In this document: piece after piece, positions 41,129 through 50,098 of the stretch | How positions within the stretch are numbered: the first letter of the stretch is position 1 | How the letters are laid out: each line of letters begins with the position of its first letter | Virus record (IMG/VR): IMGVR_UViG_3300005095_000008 | Span: 1-64,000 of that record | DNA length: 64,000 nt | Source of the DNA: a virus | Reading direction: 5' to 3' (one strand) | Notes under the pieces: generated by a model | Told to the model about the DNA's origin: nothing | Database searches by the model: none | What the model saw: the letters and a program-made list of their open reading frames with translations, nothing else | Made by a program: the position numbers and the translations under genes

Positions 41129-43390
41129 CTAAACCTTACAACTTTCACATTCTACTTCATCGTTCTTTGTAGATTTTGCATAGTAGAGTCCTTTCATACC
41201 AAGTCTATCTGCTGTGAGAATATCTCTCAATAGATCAAATGCGGTTGTCTTCTCTGGTATATAATAAAGTGTTACACTCTGTCCTTGGTCTAACCAACGT
41301 TGTCTTACAGCTGCATTAGTTAAAATATCATTAGAATCGATATCAAATGCAAGTTCATACTTGTGTCCTAGTGTCGCTACATTTGGCGCTAACTGTGGAC
41401 AAGTATATGTGCCATCTTTCATAGCTGATAACGCATGTAGTGGTTCTGTACCTTCTGTAGAGTTCATAATGAGTGAACTCGTAGCAGTAGGCGCAATCGC
41501 CATCACTGTTGAGAATCTAGCGCCACATGCCAATAGATCTTGACGTAGTGTTTCCCAATCATAATTGAGTGGATATTCAACATCTCCTGCAAATAATTCA
41601 AATGTGAACTTTCCATCTTTATATTTTGTTTCGTTAAACTTCTTAAACCTGCCTCTCTCTTTAGCGAGTCTAATTGATGCTTTCATTAGATGGTAATAGA
41701 CTGATTCCATTACATCATTCACAAACTGTAATGTATCTTCACCACCCCATTTTAAAGTGTTTTTAGCAAGTAATTGCGCGAGGTTTGTTACACCTACACC
41801 AATCGCTCTAAACTCTTTGTTAAATCGTTCCCCTTCTTTCGTAGGATAAAACGCATAGTCAATGAGATTATCAGATGCTCTTAGTAGATTATACGCAATA
41901 CGTTCTCTCTTTTCGTCATCATGGTAAAACCAACGCATAAGGTTAATAGAACTAAGATTACAGAGTGCGATATAACCAGGTTCATACTCTTCTGTAAGCG
42001 TAACTTCATCGGTAGACATATTTTCAGAAAGTTCGAAGTCTTTGAATTCTACAGCTTTTGTAGGAAGATAGATTTCATTACAGAGATTAGAGCTGTAGAT
42101 CTTATGATTAAAGTTATTTTGCTTCTCTACATTCTCTTCTAAGAAGATATAGATATTACCTGTTTCGAATCTTTGTTTTACGAGTTCGAATAGATAGTCA
42201 AGTGCATTGACTGTTTTCTTCATAATGCCTTGTTTCTTCTCGTACTCTTCATAGAGCGTATTGAATGCTTCGCCAGTAGTCTCTTCTAATAGAGGTACTT
42301 CTTTAGGATCAAAGAGTGTCATCTCTTGATCGTTGAGTGCTCTCTCTAAAAAGAGTTTATTAATCTTGACACCATACATAAGTCCTCTAGCACGTCTATC
42401 TTCTGTACCACCCTCTTCTTTAAGCTCAAGCATATCAGGAGCATCATAGTGCCATAGAGAGAAGTAGACTGCACACGCACCGGGTCTGGTTCCATCTTGG
42501 TTATAGGCTTTTACGCCTGCTTCTGTAAGCTTAATGAATGGAATTGGTCCAGAAGAAGTTCCTGTTGTTCCAATAAGAGAATTTGACGCTCTTACAGAAG
42601 TAATATCTGTAGCGAGTCCACCAGAGTGTTTTGAATACAAGAACAAGTTAGAGTTAGTCTTATTGATTCCTCTAGAGTTATCTGGCATCTTAGAGACGAC
42701 ACAGGATGACATCTGTGGATTGTACGAGAGTGAGTTTTTAAACTTTGGTGTGGCTTCAGAGAACTCATGTTGAGATACATCATCATAACGTTCTTTAATT
42801 AGAGCCATTCTGACGTCTTTTGGTTCTTTCCAGAAGGCGAACATAGCCAAACGCATGAAACCGTGTTGAGGTAGCTCTAGGATACGTTTACGAGTATATC
42901 TTTTCGCTTGCTTGTCGAAGAATACCCTAAGACCAAGATAATTAATATCGAAATCTCTCTCTTGTACGATATAAGAGTTTAATTCGATGATTTCTTGTTC
43001 TGAAAACGAGTTTACTACTTCTTTATCATAGACTTTATATTTCACACCTTTTTTAAGGACATCTCCATAGAATGGATATTTATCTCTTTTCATTCCCCAT
43101 AGTTCTTTATACTGTTTTAGAATTAGTAGGTTTCGAGCAACGGTATCTGCTAAAGGAAACTCTTTAGAAATCATATTCTCTACAGTGTTTAGTACTTCAT
43201 TATAGAGTTTTGTGATTTGGATCTTATCATAGATTTTGAGTTTGACACTTTTGAGTATCTCTTCTACCATGATTTCATTATTTTCAGCCGCCCACATCAA
43301 TACTTTATGCAACTTCTCTTCGCTAAATGGTTCTGTTCTTCCGTCACGTTTAATAACTGTGTGACTTTTGCCATCCATAAGTGTTATCAT
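41129..43390 (-). CDS. nrdA: Ribonucleotide reductase large subunit, class I
   Basis: A 753-residue NrdA. The N-terminal ATP cone starts HTVIKRDGRTEPFSEEKL. MSSCVVSKM holds the first active-site Cys. NLCNEIYLPT carries the Asn-Cys-Glu catalytic triad, and CNLSSINL the partner Cys. The C-terminus ends CESCKV, the redox Cys pair that shuttles electrons. I begin at the ATG at 43390, preceded by AAAGGAATAGAG, because a longer frame from 43486 would begin inside a terminator hairpin. It forms an operon with nrdB. The ATP cone suggests allosteric activity control. Confidence 0.94.
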   Translation of the reverse strand: MITLMDGKSHTVIKRDGRTEPFSEEKLHKVLMWAAENNEIMVEEILKSVKLKIYDKIQITKLYNEVLNTVENMISKEFPLADTVARNLLILKQYKELWGMKRDKYPFYGDVLKKGVKYKVYDKEVVNSFSEQEIIELNSYIVQERDFDINYLGLRVFFDKQAKRYTRKRILELPQHGFMRLAMFAFWKEPKDVRMALIKERYDDVSQHEFSEATPKFKNSLSYNPQMSSCVVSKMPDNSRGINKTNSNLFLYSKHSGGLATDITSVRASNSLIGTTGTSSGPIPFIKLTEAGVKAYNQDGTRPGACAVYFSLWHYDAPDMLELKEEGGTEDRRARGLMYGVKINKLFLERALNDQEMTLFDPKEVPLLEETTGEAFNTLYEEYEKKQGIMKKTVNALDYLFELVKQRFETGNIYIFLEENVEKQNNFNHKIYSSNLCNEIYLPTKAVEFKDFELSENMSTDEVTLTEEYEPGYIALCNLSSINLMRWFYHDDEKRERIAYNLLRASDNLIDYAFYPTKEGERFNKEFRAIGVGVTNLAQLLAKNTLKWGGEDTLQFVNDVMESVYYHLMKASIRLAKERGRFKKFNETKYKDGKFTFELFAGDVEYPLNYDWETLRQDLLACGARFSTVMAIAPTATSSLIMNSTEGTEPLHALSAMKDGTYTCPQLAPNVATLGHKYELAFDIDSNDILTNAAVRQRWLDQGQSVTLYYIPEKTTAFDLLRDILTADRLGMKGLYYAKSTKNDEVECESCKV

Positions 43391-43473
43391 CTCTATTCCT
43401 TTAAAATTATCAAAAAATAATAGTAATTTTTTATGCATTAAAATATGATGTATCGGAATAAAAATAAAAAAGC

Positions 43474-43500
43474 CTCTACAGACCATATTGGTCTGTAGAG
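43474..43500 (-). terminator. Hairpin terminator, TAT-capped
   Basis: Perfect 12-bp stem (left arm CTCTACAGACCA) with a TAT loop, 13 nt after the gene ending at 43514. It separates the late block from nrdAB and has a run of A (U on the minus strand) to its left. Confidence 0.8.
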
Positions 43501-43513
43501 TTTATGTTATTTA

Positions 43514-44746
43514 TTACGCTTCTTTAAGATTTTGAAGGTATACTTTGCCTAATCCATCTACTGCAGTTGGAATGTTCCAATATGTTTTTGTAAGAACGAG
43601 TAATGTAAACGGAAGATATGGATAAATGCCTACAGTCTCCCATTTAGCAGCTTCATCGATTTTATCAATCTCTTTTGAGCCTTTTTTAAGAATATTAAAA
43701 ACAGATTCCTTAACTTTCTTACGATTTTGAACAATTTTTAGAGCTTCATCACATAATTTAATAAGTTCTTTCAGATCTGGTGTCGTGAAAGTTGGTGTGA
43801 TTCCAAAACCATCTACCATGCTAAAAGGAATGCTGCGCGTTGTATAATGATACGGCATCATATCACTTGTAATATGCAAAGGTTTACATCTATTCAAAAA
43901 CCAGGCTTGATTATTTGTGGCGCCAACAAGCAAGTAATCCCTATCTCCGCTTTTACAAAAGAATTTAAATACTTTCTCAATCCATGAACGTTGTACTTGT
44001 TTAAGTGCTGATGTGTTATCGAAAATCTGTTCGACATCACCATCTTTTGTCATCATAGATATGATTGCGTTTGTTGTTTTATCAATAAAGTCTGCAGAAC
44101 CATATTTCTTAATAATACCATTCATTGCTTTAATTGGATCTTTTGTTCCACCGAATCCCATGATACCGATAAATTTACCTGTTTGCCAGCCAATCACATT
44201 TGTATCAGATATTTCACTAAGAGTCAGTTTCTTACCTGATTTCTCATATTCTTCAAGTTTAGATTTTGTATCTTCAAGGTCTGTAAATAACTTATCTATA
44301 ACAATGTTTAATTTATCCATAAATTTTAAAAGACTAGCTTCTAATCTAGCAAATGTTTTGTTAATTGCGATAATTATTTTCGTAATTGCTGATTTTGATT
44401 CTTCTACGGCAGAAATAAGACTAGATGTTGGGTCTGTAATTTCTTCAAGTCCAATTTCAGAGAAGTCTAAACCTTCAAAACCTAATACATCGAATGATTT
44501 TTGTACGCTTGTCAAATATTGTGCAACAAATAATTTATCTACTGTTCCGTTTTCTAAAGCTACTTCTGCTGTTTTAATATCTTTCTCAAGCATAGCTACT
44601 TGTTGCTTACCATCTTCAATAGCAGCATAAATTTTTAGAATTTCTGCTTCAGCCATTGATTGTTCTTCCATTGCTAAAACTGTGCTCTCAAACGTAGAAA
44701 CTTTTTCAAATGTTTCTTCCATTGCAATTTCGTCAAATAATTTCAT
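43514..44746 (-). CDS. Putative internal head protein with two AMEE motifs
   Basis: A 410-residue protein. The start, MKLFDEIAMEE (motif at 7-11), is followed by VLAMEEQ (24-28). Residues 30-180 are helical and coiled-coil-like. Residues 210-410 form a more globular domain with aromatic clusters (MMPYHYTTRSIPF). The AMEE motifs match those of the 284-residue protein at 13805 and the capsid's VAMES, indicating processing by a prohead protease and location in the head. General design (short leader, helical body) fits internal virion proteins of giant phages. Processing is inferred. Confidence 0.6.
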   Translation of the reverse strand: MKLFDEIAMEETFEKVSTFESTVLAMEEQSMAEAEILKIYAAIEDGKQQVAMLEKDIKTAEVALENGTVDKLFVAQYLTSVQKSFDVLGFEGLDFSEIGLEEITDPTSSLISAVEESKSAITKIIIAINKTFARLEASLLKFMDKLNIVIDKLFTDLEDTKSKLEEYEKSGKKLTLSEISDTNVIGWQTGKFIGIMGFGGTKDPIKAMNGIIKKYGSADFIDKTTNAIISMMTKDGDVEQIFDNTSALKQVQRSWIEKVFKFFCKSGDRDYLLVGATNNQAWFLNRCKPLHITSDMMPYHYTTRSIPFSMVDGFGITPTFTTPDLKELIKLCDEALKIVQNRKKVKESVFNILKKGSKEIDKIDEAAKWETVGIYPYLPFTLLVLTKTYWNIPTAVDGLGKVYLQNLKEA

Positions 44747-44773
44747 TTTTTAAACCTTTAGTATTTATTTCAT

Positions 44774-45613
44774 TTAAACGTATCTAAACCCTAGATTTTT
44801 CAATCTATTATACCACCCTCTCTTAAAGCGAGCGTATCTCTTTGGATTGTTCTTTATTAATCTATTGTAAAAGTGATACATTTCAGCCAACATCAATTGG
44901 TTCAAAATTTCATCAGAACCTTTAAACGTCCTCACAGCTGTTCTTGTTTTTTTACCAAGAATACCATCTGCTTTCAACTTCAATGCTTTCTGTAATACTT
45001 TTACACCTCTTGCCTTTCCACCATTTACAGAATTAGAAAAGAAAGTCAGCGCGCTATTGTAAAATTTCATCTCTTCAAAGATAGCATTCAACTTCTTATC
45101 TAAGAAATGTTTTACATAAAATGCATAGGCTAAAATTCTAATCTGTTCTTTCTCATCATTACTCAATAAGTAATTCAATTTAATAGCATTTCCTGGCGTT
45201 TCTCTTAACGCATATTTCTTAAAGAGTGAGTCAATATACTTAATAATTTTACTATTTGGAAATGATTTCTTATAAACACCATACGGTGATGTATAAGCAG
45301 ACTCTCTTCTATTCCAGTGTATCACTGTGCCTTCAGCTCTTCCAAGGTACTCTAGTATCCTATCTTCTAATCGAATGTGTTTTTCTTTTTCTATCAATAA
45401 CTTTGCAATGTTATCGAAAAATACATACTTGTCTATTTTTAGTAATGCGTCTAATGTTCTGTATCCAACGATACCATCTTCTACGACATTACCGTTAGAT
45501 AGATTAATCGCTTTTTGTAATAGTAAATCTAATTTTTGTTCTAACAAAAACTCTACTGTTAAAAATAAATCAGTATCAGCATGCTTCTTAAAAAGTGCTA
45601 ACGAGCTCTTCAT
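44774..45613 (-). CDS. Endolysin, GH108-like muramidase with peptidoglycan-binding modules
   Basis: A 279-residue protein. The centre, YLGRAEGTVIHW...SPYGVYKKSFP (E94, from about 89), fits the GH108 active-site region, where Glu cleaves the glycan between MurNAc and GlcNAc. The C-terminal third has the predicted peptidoglycan domain: FFSNSVNGGKARGVKVLQKAL, ADGILGKKTRTAV, and a final KRGWYNRL. The N-terminus carries another peptidoglycan-binding-like DGIVGYRTLDALL. GH108 enzymes normally act as endolysins in Gram-negative hosts. No signal peptide, so it needs a holin or virion delivery. Coupled to the upstream small gene. Confidence 0.78.
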   Translation of the reverse strand: MKSSLALFKKHADTDLFLTVEFLLEQKLDLLLQKAINLSNGNVVEDGIVGYRTLDALLKIDKYVFFDNIAKLLIEKEKHIRLEDRILEYLGRAEGTVIHWNRRESAYTSPYGVYKKSFPNSKIIKYIDSLFKKYALRETPGNAIKLNYLLSNDEKEQIRILAYAFYVKHFLDKKLNAIFEEMKFYNSALTFFSNSVNGGKARGVKVLQKALKLKADGILGKKTRTAVRTFKGSDEILNQLMLAEMYHFYNRLIKNNPKRYARFKRGWYNRLKNLGFRYV

Positions 45614-45614
45614 A

Positions 45615-45863
45615 TCAATCTCCTGTTGTCTCTAATACATACGGTATATCAATTGTTTTATATTCATCTTGCATAAAATAAAATGGTTGTGTTATTGTTA
45701 CTCTCTCTCCATGCTTTGCTTCAAACCAAGGTTCTTCTAACACACCGTCTGTAGAGACATAGAGAAGTGCGTGTTTTGCCTTCATAATATTTTGTATAAT
45801 AATAGTACCATCACCAGGATCTAGCAATACAGGTACTTCTCTCTCTAATGTTACAAAATCCAT
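45615..45863 (-). CDS. Small beta-rich hypothetical protein
   Basis: An 82-residue, beta-strand-rich protein (GDGTIIIQNIMKAKHALLYVSTDG, then GERVTITQPFYFMQ). It reads like a small tail or baseplate accessory or sandwich domain. GGAG before the ATG; its stop is almost joined to the endolysin start (TGATATG). Function unknown. Confidence 0.6.
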   Translation of the reverse strand: MDFVTLEREVPVLLDPGDGTIIIQNIMKAKHALLYVSTDGVLEEPWFEAKHGERVTITQPFYFMQDEYKTIDIPYVLETTGD

Positions 45864-45888
45864 AGGTTCTCCTCTGTTCTAAATATAG

Positions 45889-45920
45889 ACATGAGACTGT
45901 CAATTTAGACAGTCTCATGT
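45889..45920 (-). terminator. Hairpin terminator
   Basis: Perfect 13-bp stem (left arm ACATGAGACTGTC) with an AATTTA loop, overlapping the end of the gene at 45920-46372. Confidence 0.8.
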
Positions 45921-46372
45921 TAGTTAATCGTAATTGGAGGTTGTTTAATCTCAAAATCTACACCAGAGAAATCAAGACTATCTAACTTCTCTTTAATAGA
46001 CATAAGTTCGTCATGCTCTTCTTTACTCAAACCACTTCCAACAGCTACAGTTGGAACTGTTGATGTTTGATTCAACACGGTAGCACCATTTATCTTTACA
46101 AATGGGCTTTCATAATCATCAGAGAACAAGTTAAACTTTACATCTAGATCGCAACCATCTGCAACAACAACCCACCCATTCGTCATAAAGTAGAAAGCTG
46201 GTGCGGATGCATTATTACCTAGATCATCTCCACCAACAACGCGCATCGCTCTTAAATAATTAGGATGATCTACCGCCCAACGTTTCCACGCAGAGTATAG
46301 ATCTACACGTACATCAATGGACGTCTCATCTGTTATGGTTATCTGTTTAGTCGTACCATTGAATGTTATCAT
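45920..46372 (-). CDS. Putative tail or adhesin-associated structural protein
   Basis: A 150-residue protein with the recurring phage pattern DLYSAWKRWAVDHPNYLRAMRVVGGDDLG followed by FYFMTNGWVVVADG (residues 24-78), found in tail-fibre or baseplate proteins of many phages. A C-terminal helix (KEEHDELMSIKEKLDSL) may trimerise. It is co-directional with and 9 nt after the 447-residue protein. Specific function unknown. Confidence 0.7.
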   Translation of the reverse strand: MITFNGTTKQITITDETSIDVRVDLYSAWKRWAVDHPNYLRAMRVVGGDDLGNNASAPAFYFMTNGWVVVADGCDLDVKFNLFSDDYESPFVKINGATVLNQTSTVPTVAVGSGLSKEEHDELMSIKEKLDSLDFSGVDFEIKQPPITIN

Positions 46373-46381
46373 GTTCTATCC

Positions 46382-47725
46382 TTAATTATTTACATATGTC
46401 ATTTCTGTGTTCGCTACGAGAGATAGTTTAATAGTTTTAGAACGTGTGATTGTACCTGTGGCTACGACATATTGCGCAGAATCTAGACCAATACCTACGA
46501 GTGTAACAGGAGCGTCTGTTCCTTCTGTTCCAGCTCCACGCTGATCGTTACTGTCAAAGTCATAATCAAATGGAATACTTGCATTACCATCAATCGTTCC
46601 AGCAATTGGAATACCACTAGCATCTTCAACAGTGATAGCATTATCAGTACCAAAATCATTACCATTGCCGTCTGTCGTAAAGAATAAATGATAGATCGCT
46701 TCTGGGTCTGCTTGTAATGGTGCGTTAAACTCAAGAATACCAGCAGATGTAAATGGATTTACTCTTTCACTTCCGCTATCATCAATAAAGACAACTCTGT
46801 TTGAATCTTCTTGACGTACATTGTCGATATAACCATTGACGTAGAGTGTGTCACCAATAAAATACATAAGTGTATCGGCAGTGTCACCACGAACATCACC
46901 TTCGCCATTATCGATATCTGACTCTTGTCGCATAAGATATTGGTGTTTCTCATAAATTTGCTCTAGTGTCTTGTTATCACCTTCTACAATAACAGAGAAG
47001 TCATAGTTAGTACCACCAACATCTCTCTGTTGTGCGTCATCATAGTATGTAATCGTGATATTATCATACGGCGCTTGTGCGATTTCAGCATCGCTATGTG
47101 TAACTTTTGTATCTAGCTTATCTGATAGCGGTAGTGCGTATTTCTTATAAGTAAGCGCTGAAATATTCTGACCTACAATAAGATCATATTGATCGTATGT
47201 CTTTTGTTCTTCACGTAGGAAGATTGTAAATGCATTTCTTTTATCAAAATCGCCATTATCAGCGTCTCCATAAATTTTAATACATTGATTTACTTCACCT
47301 GGTAGAATCGTATCTACTGGAGAGTTTGGGTCTCCTTGAATATAATATGCTTGGTCAACAGTAGGATCATAGAACGCACCAAGTGATGTAATATTCATCC
47401 ACTCTTCTGCAGTCGTACCATCATCTTTCTTAACAGCAAATCCACCATCTCTAATAAGATTGATAGTATCAACATCTTTCCATTTCCAACCATTTACGAG
47501 GTCGAACTGTGTCCCTGATGGACCATCAATTGGTGTGAATGGGAATGGATGTCTAATCAATGTATCATCACTTTTCCATTCTTCTTTTGTAAATGAATAG
47601 ACAGCTTGCAACGCGACGCCATCATCCGATAGGTTGCCTGCTTTAATCAATTCGATTGTTCTATTTGCTGTATCAAAATTAAGCTCTGTTCCTTGATTCA
47701 AATCATCTGGATCTATAATCTTCAT
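46382..47725 (-). CDS. Putative tail structural protein
   Basis: A 447-residue, Asp- and Thr-rich protein made of beta domains. There is an N-terminal domain around GTQFDLVNGWKWKDVDTINLIRDGGFAV and further Ig-like segments later. It sits between genes of tail/adhesin type in one leftward unit and probably forms part of the tail fibre network. No enzymatic motif. AAAGGTAAGTA precedes the ATG. Confidence 0.65.
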   Translation of the reverse strand: MKIIDPDDLNQGTELNFDTANRTIELIKAGNLSDDGVALQAVYSFTKEEWKSDDTLIRHPFPFTPIDGPSGTQFDLVNGWKWKDVDTINLIRDGGFAVKKDDGTTAEEWMNITSLGAFYDPTVDQAYYIQGDPNSPVDTILPGEVNQCIKIYGDADNGDFDKRNAFTIFLREEQKTYDQYDLIVGQNISALTYKKYALPLSDKLDTKVTHSDAEIAQAPYDNITITYYDDAQQRDVGGTNYDFSVIVEGDNKTLEQIYEKHQYLMRQESDIDNGEGDVRGDTADTLMYFIGDTLYVNGYIDNVRQEDSNRVVFIDDSGSERVNPFTSAGILEFNAPLQADPEAIYHLFFTTDGNGNDFGTDNAITVEDASGIPIAGTIDGNASIPFDYDFDSNDQRGAGTEGTDAPVTLVGIGLDSAQYVVATGTITRSKTIKLSLVANTEMTYVNN

Positions 47726-47728
47726 TAC

Positions 47729-47917
47729 TTACCTTTCTTTTAATTTCTTTAATTTTATTGTAAAATTGCTATTAATAATTAAAAAATAATTATCTATTTC
47801 TAAAATTTTATCAGCTTCGATTCCGTATAATAGTGCGACTTCTTTACTTACTTCAGGAACATCGAATGTCATTCCTAAATATTTGCCATCAGTTGTTTCT
47901 ACAACTTTGACTCTCAT
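47729..47917 (-). CDS. Small hypothetical protein
   Basis: A 62-residue protein, beta-rich with a basic end. It lies 3 nt before the next gene's start and 11 nt after the lectin-like protein, so it is co-translated with tail genes. No family recognised. Confidence 0.6.
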   Translation of the reverse strand: MRVKVVETTDGKYLGMTFDVPEVSKEVALLYGIEADKILEIDNYFLIINSNFTIKLKKLKER

Positions 47918-47928
47918 AATTTATCCTT

Positions 47929-49482
47929 TTATGGGTTTATATAGGCACTATCTGGAATTTGCTTTATTGGAAGAGTTGCGTTTGTTCCATCGAGCTGTAC
48001 TGTTAACCTAATAGGCGCATAATCTTTATTATAAATAATAAGGACTGCATTATCGTAATTACCTTGGTAATCAATAACAACATCTCCAGAACTTGATTCT
48101 ATTGCATAAATCTCCTCATTTAAATCTTCTGTATATAACCGCACCTCTGTGTTGTCAACCAAACCAGTTATTGTTAGTGTTCCAGCAGCCTGTATGTCAA
48201 CTTGTCCATTATCTGTTCCTGGATCATTTGCGTCTAATTGACATGAAGTAGCGATAATTGTGACTTTTGTATTTGGATTATAATTATAGACTTTTCCATA
48301 ACACCGAACGTCAGACATTTTTATAACAACATCTTCATCGCAATCTATCCATATATTACCATCGACAATATGGTTAATGTAATCTGTATCGTCCTTAAGT
48401 CTAATAGAATTATCAGTTTTGGTAATAGAACCACCGCCTTGTAGTGTGTCATTAACACGTTCTACTTCTGCTGGTACAGAAAGCTCATAAGCATTAGAAC
48501 CGTTACAATTTTCAATATGTAGCTCACCTGTACCAACAAACTGAATGTGGATGTCACGTAGCTCATCTACGCGTTTAAACTTTATATTATCCAATAATAA
48601 AGTATAATCAGTGGCATCAGTCGCTTGCACTATCCTGATAGCACAATTCTTATCTTCATATACCGTACCAATTAAGTTATCTAAAGCGATTTGTTGATTT
48701 TCAACTGTGTCTGCTTCTAGTGTAACTTCGGCTAAGGTAGTTCGTTCAAAAATATCGCGTAGAATATCTTCACCCCATATCTCATGGTTTTTTATAAACC
48801 ATAAATTCGCCCATGTTTCACGAATAGCTGATTTGATTGTTCCTTCGTTATATGACTTCAAATCATCATCGGTATTACCTATAACAATATCTCCAGAGTG
48901 ATTTGGGAACACATCAGTTCCGTTTAACTGTACTGTCTCTTGTAAGACACCATTAATATAAAAATCAACAGCGTTATAGCCATTTCTTTGGTATTCCCAT
49001 GTACCTGTTAAGAAATAGTTTCTGTTTACTTGTGCTTGTAAATTAGACTGTGCGATTAGAAACGGTTGTCCGTCATCAGCTGCTTGCCAGGTAATCGCTT
49101 TACCGATTCCTACAAAAAAAGCAAAGTTATTGACGTACGCGCCTTCTTCAAAAATACAACTAGGCGTAATATTCTGGCTAAATCGACACCATATCCCAAG
49201 TGTCTTTCCAGTAGCGCCATATGTGTTAGGTACGTCAGTATTGATGTCTGCAGCATTATCAAATGACGCACCATTCTCACGGTCTTCATATGACGTTGAA
49301 TCATTTGATTTTAAAGCGTATGTAAAACCTTCACAACAGGGTTCTTCTACCCATGTATAGTTTCCACCATTAACTTTGGTTGGTGTCTCTGTTGTAACAC
49401 CATCTTCTTCCGCACCTTTATAATCGAGCGTAATCAAATGTGTCATGCCTAGGTCGCCTATTAACAAATCGTTAAGCGCCAT
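47929..49482 (-). CDS. LamG/concanavalin-like adhesin protein
   Basis: A 517-residue protein. Residues 60-240 look like a LamG/concanavalin-A jelly roll: GKTLGIWCRFSQN, an internal FFVGIGKAITWQ, RNYFLTGTWEYQ, VDFYINGVLQET and SGDIVIGNTDDD. Residues 270-510 consist of short beta strands as in a beta-helix or stacked sandwiches. Such proteins bind sugars and serve as receptor-binding parts of virions. Located in the fibre block. Ligand unknown. Confidence 0.7.
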   Translation of the reverse strand: MALNDLLIGDLGMTHLITLDYKGAEEDGVTTETPTKVNGGNYTWVEEPCCEGFTYALKSNDSTSYEDRENGASFDNAADINTDVPNTYGATGKTLGIWCRFSQNITPSCIFEEGAYVNNFAFFVGIGKAITWQAADDGQPFLIAQSNLQAQVNRNYFLTGTWEYQRNGYNAVDFYINGVLQETVQLNGTDVFPNHSGDIVIGNTDDDLKSYNEGTIKSAIRETWANLWFIKNHEIWGEDILRDIFERTTLAEVTLEADTVENQQIALDNLIGTVYEDKNCAIRIVQATDATDYTLLLDNIKFKRVDELRDIHIQFVGTGELHIENCNGSNAYELSVPAEVERVNDTLQGGGSITKTDNSIRLKDDTDYINHIVDGNIWIDCDEDVVIKMSDVRCYGKVYNYNPNTKVTIIATSCQLDANDPGTDNGQVDIQAAGTLTITGLVDNTEVRLYTEDLNEEIYAIESSSGDVVIDYQGNYDNAVLIIYNKDYAPIRLTVQLDGTNATLPIKQIPDSAYINP

Positions 49483-49496
49483 CTTTTATCCTTTTT

Positions 49497-50033
49497 TTAT
49501 TTATTTTTTAACAGTTTAGACATCTGATCTGTTTTATTTTTACTACCTACTGATGAACCGACCCAAAATGATACAACCATAATAATTACTGTTTTTATAA
49601 ACTCTATCGTGTTCTGAACAATAGGCCTATTTACATCTAATAGATCTGTAAATGATGCTAAGAACAAGTAACCAAATCCAATAAACAAGATTACTAAACT
49701 TAAAATAGGAACGAATCGTGTAAGAAATTTATCATCACTCGTGGCTAAAAATTCTGTTAGTTCTCTAGCATCTTCAAAATCATCAGTCTCGATAATGTCA
49801 TAGTCTTTAAATGTTAAATCTAATTCTTTTAACGTGTCTGAATCAATACTCTTTAAAAACTGCACGTCATCTTCTGTTAATTTATATTCTTCATCAGTGA
49901 TGTCAATTTTATACTTAGAAGATACATATGTTAAAAAATCTTTCTCTTCTAACTCTTCCATTTTTTCATAAATATCATGCAGTACGTAATAGAGTTCATT
50001 ATCGCGCAGCTGCTTCATTATATTCTTATACAT
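49497..50033 (-). CDS. Two-pass membrane protein, holin-like
   Basis: A 178-residue protein. The first 110 residues are acidic and soluble. Two hydrophobic segments follow (about 112-132 and 143-165), and then GSSVGSKNKTDQM, a pattern common at the end of phage holin-like proteins. It lies between the lectin-like protein and a giant fibre. A lysis role is plausible, as is a tail-membrane role. A TTGAAATA box is 18 nt upstream. Confidence 0.6.
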   Translation of the reverse strand: MYKNIMKQLRDNELYYVLHDIYEKMEELEEKDFLTYVSSKYKIDITDEEYKLTEDDVQFLKSIDSDTLKELDLTFKDYDIIETDDFEDARELTEFLATSDDKFLTRFVPILSLVILFIGFGYLFLASFTDLLDVNRPIVQNTIEFIKTVIIMVVSFWVGSSVGSKNKTDQMSKLLKNK

Positions 50034-50051
50034 AAATATCCTTTTTTAATG

Positions 50052-50059
50052 TATTTCAA
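50052..50059 (-). promoter_or_regulatory. TTGAAATA box
   Basis: TTGAAATA on the minus strand 18 nt before the start at 50033, immediately after a terminator. Variant of the TTGAATAA family at the usual spacing. Confidence 0.35.
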
Positions 50060-50069
50060 CTAAACATTA

Positions 50070-50097
50070 CTATAGAGTACCATATGGTACTCTATAG
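50070..50097 (-). terminator. ATAT-capped terminator, identical to that at 55586
   Basis: Perfect 12-bp stem (left arm CTATAGAGTACC) with an ATAT loop after the 1805-residue fibre gene. All 28 bases equal the copy after the 2040-residue fibre gene. Confidence 0.85.
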
Positions 50098-50098
50098 G

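Noticed and set aside
43391-43486. Upstream ATG extension of nrdA
   Set aside because: It would start inside a perfect terminator hairpin and add hydrophobic residues not typical of NrdA; the ATG at 43390 has a good ribosome site.
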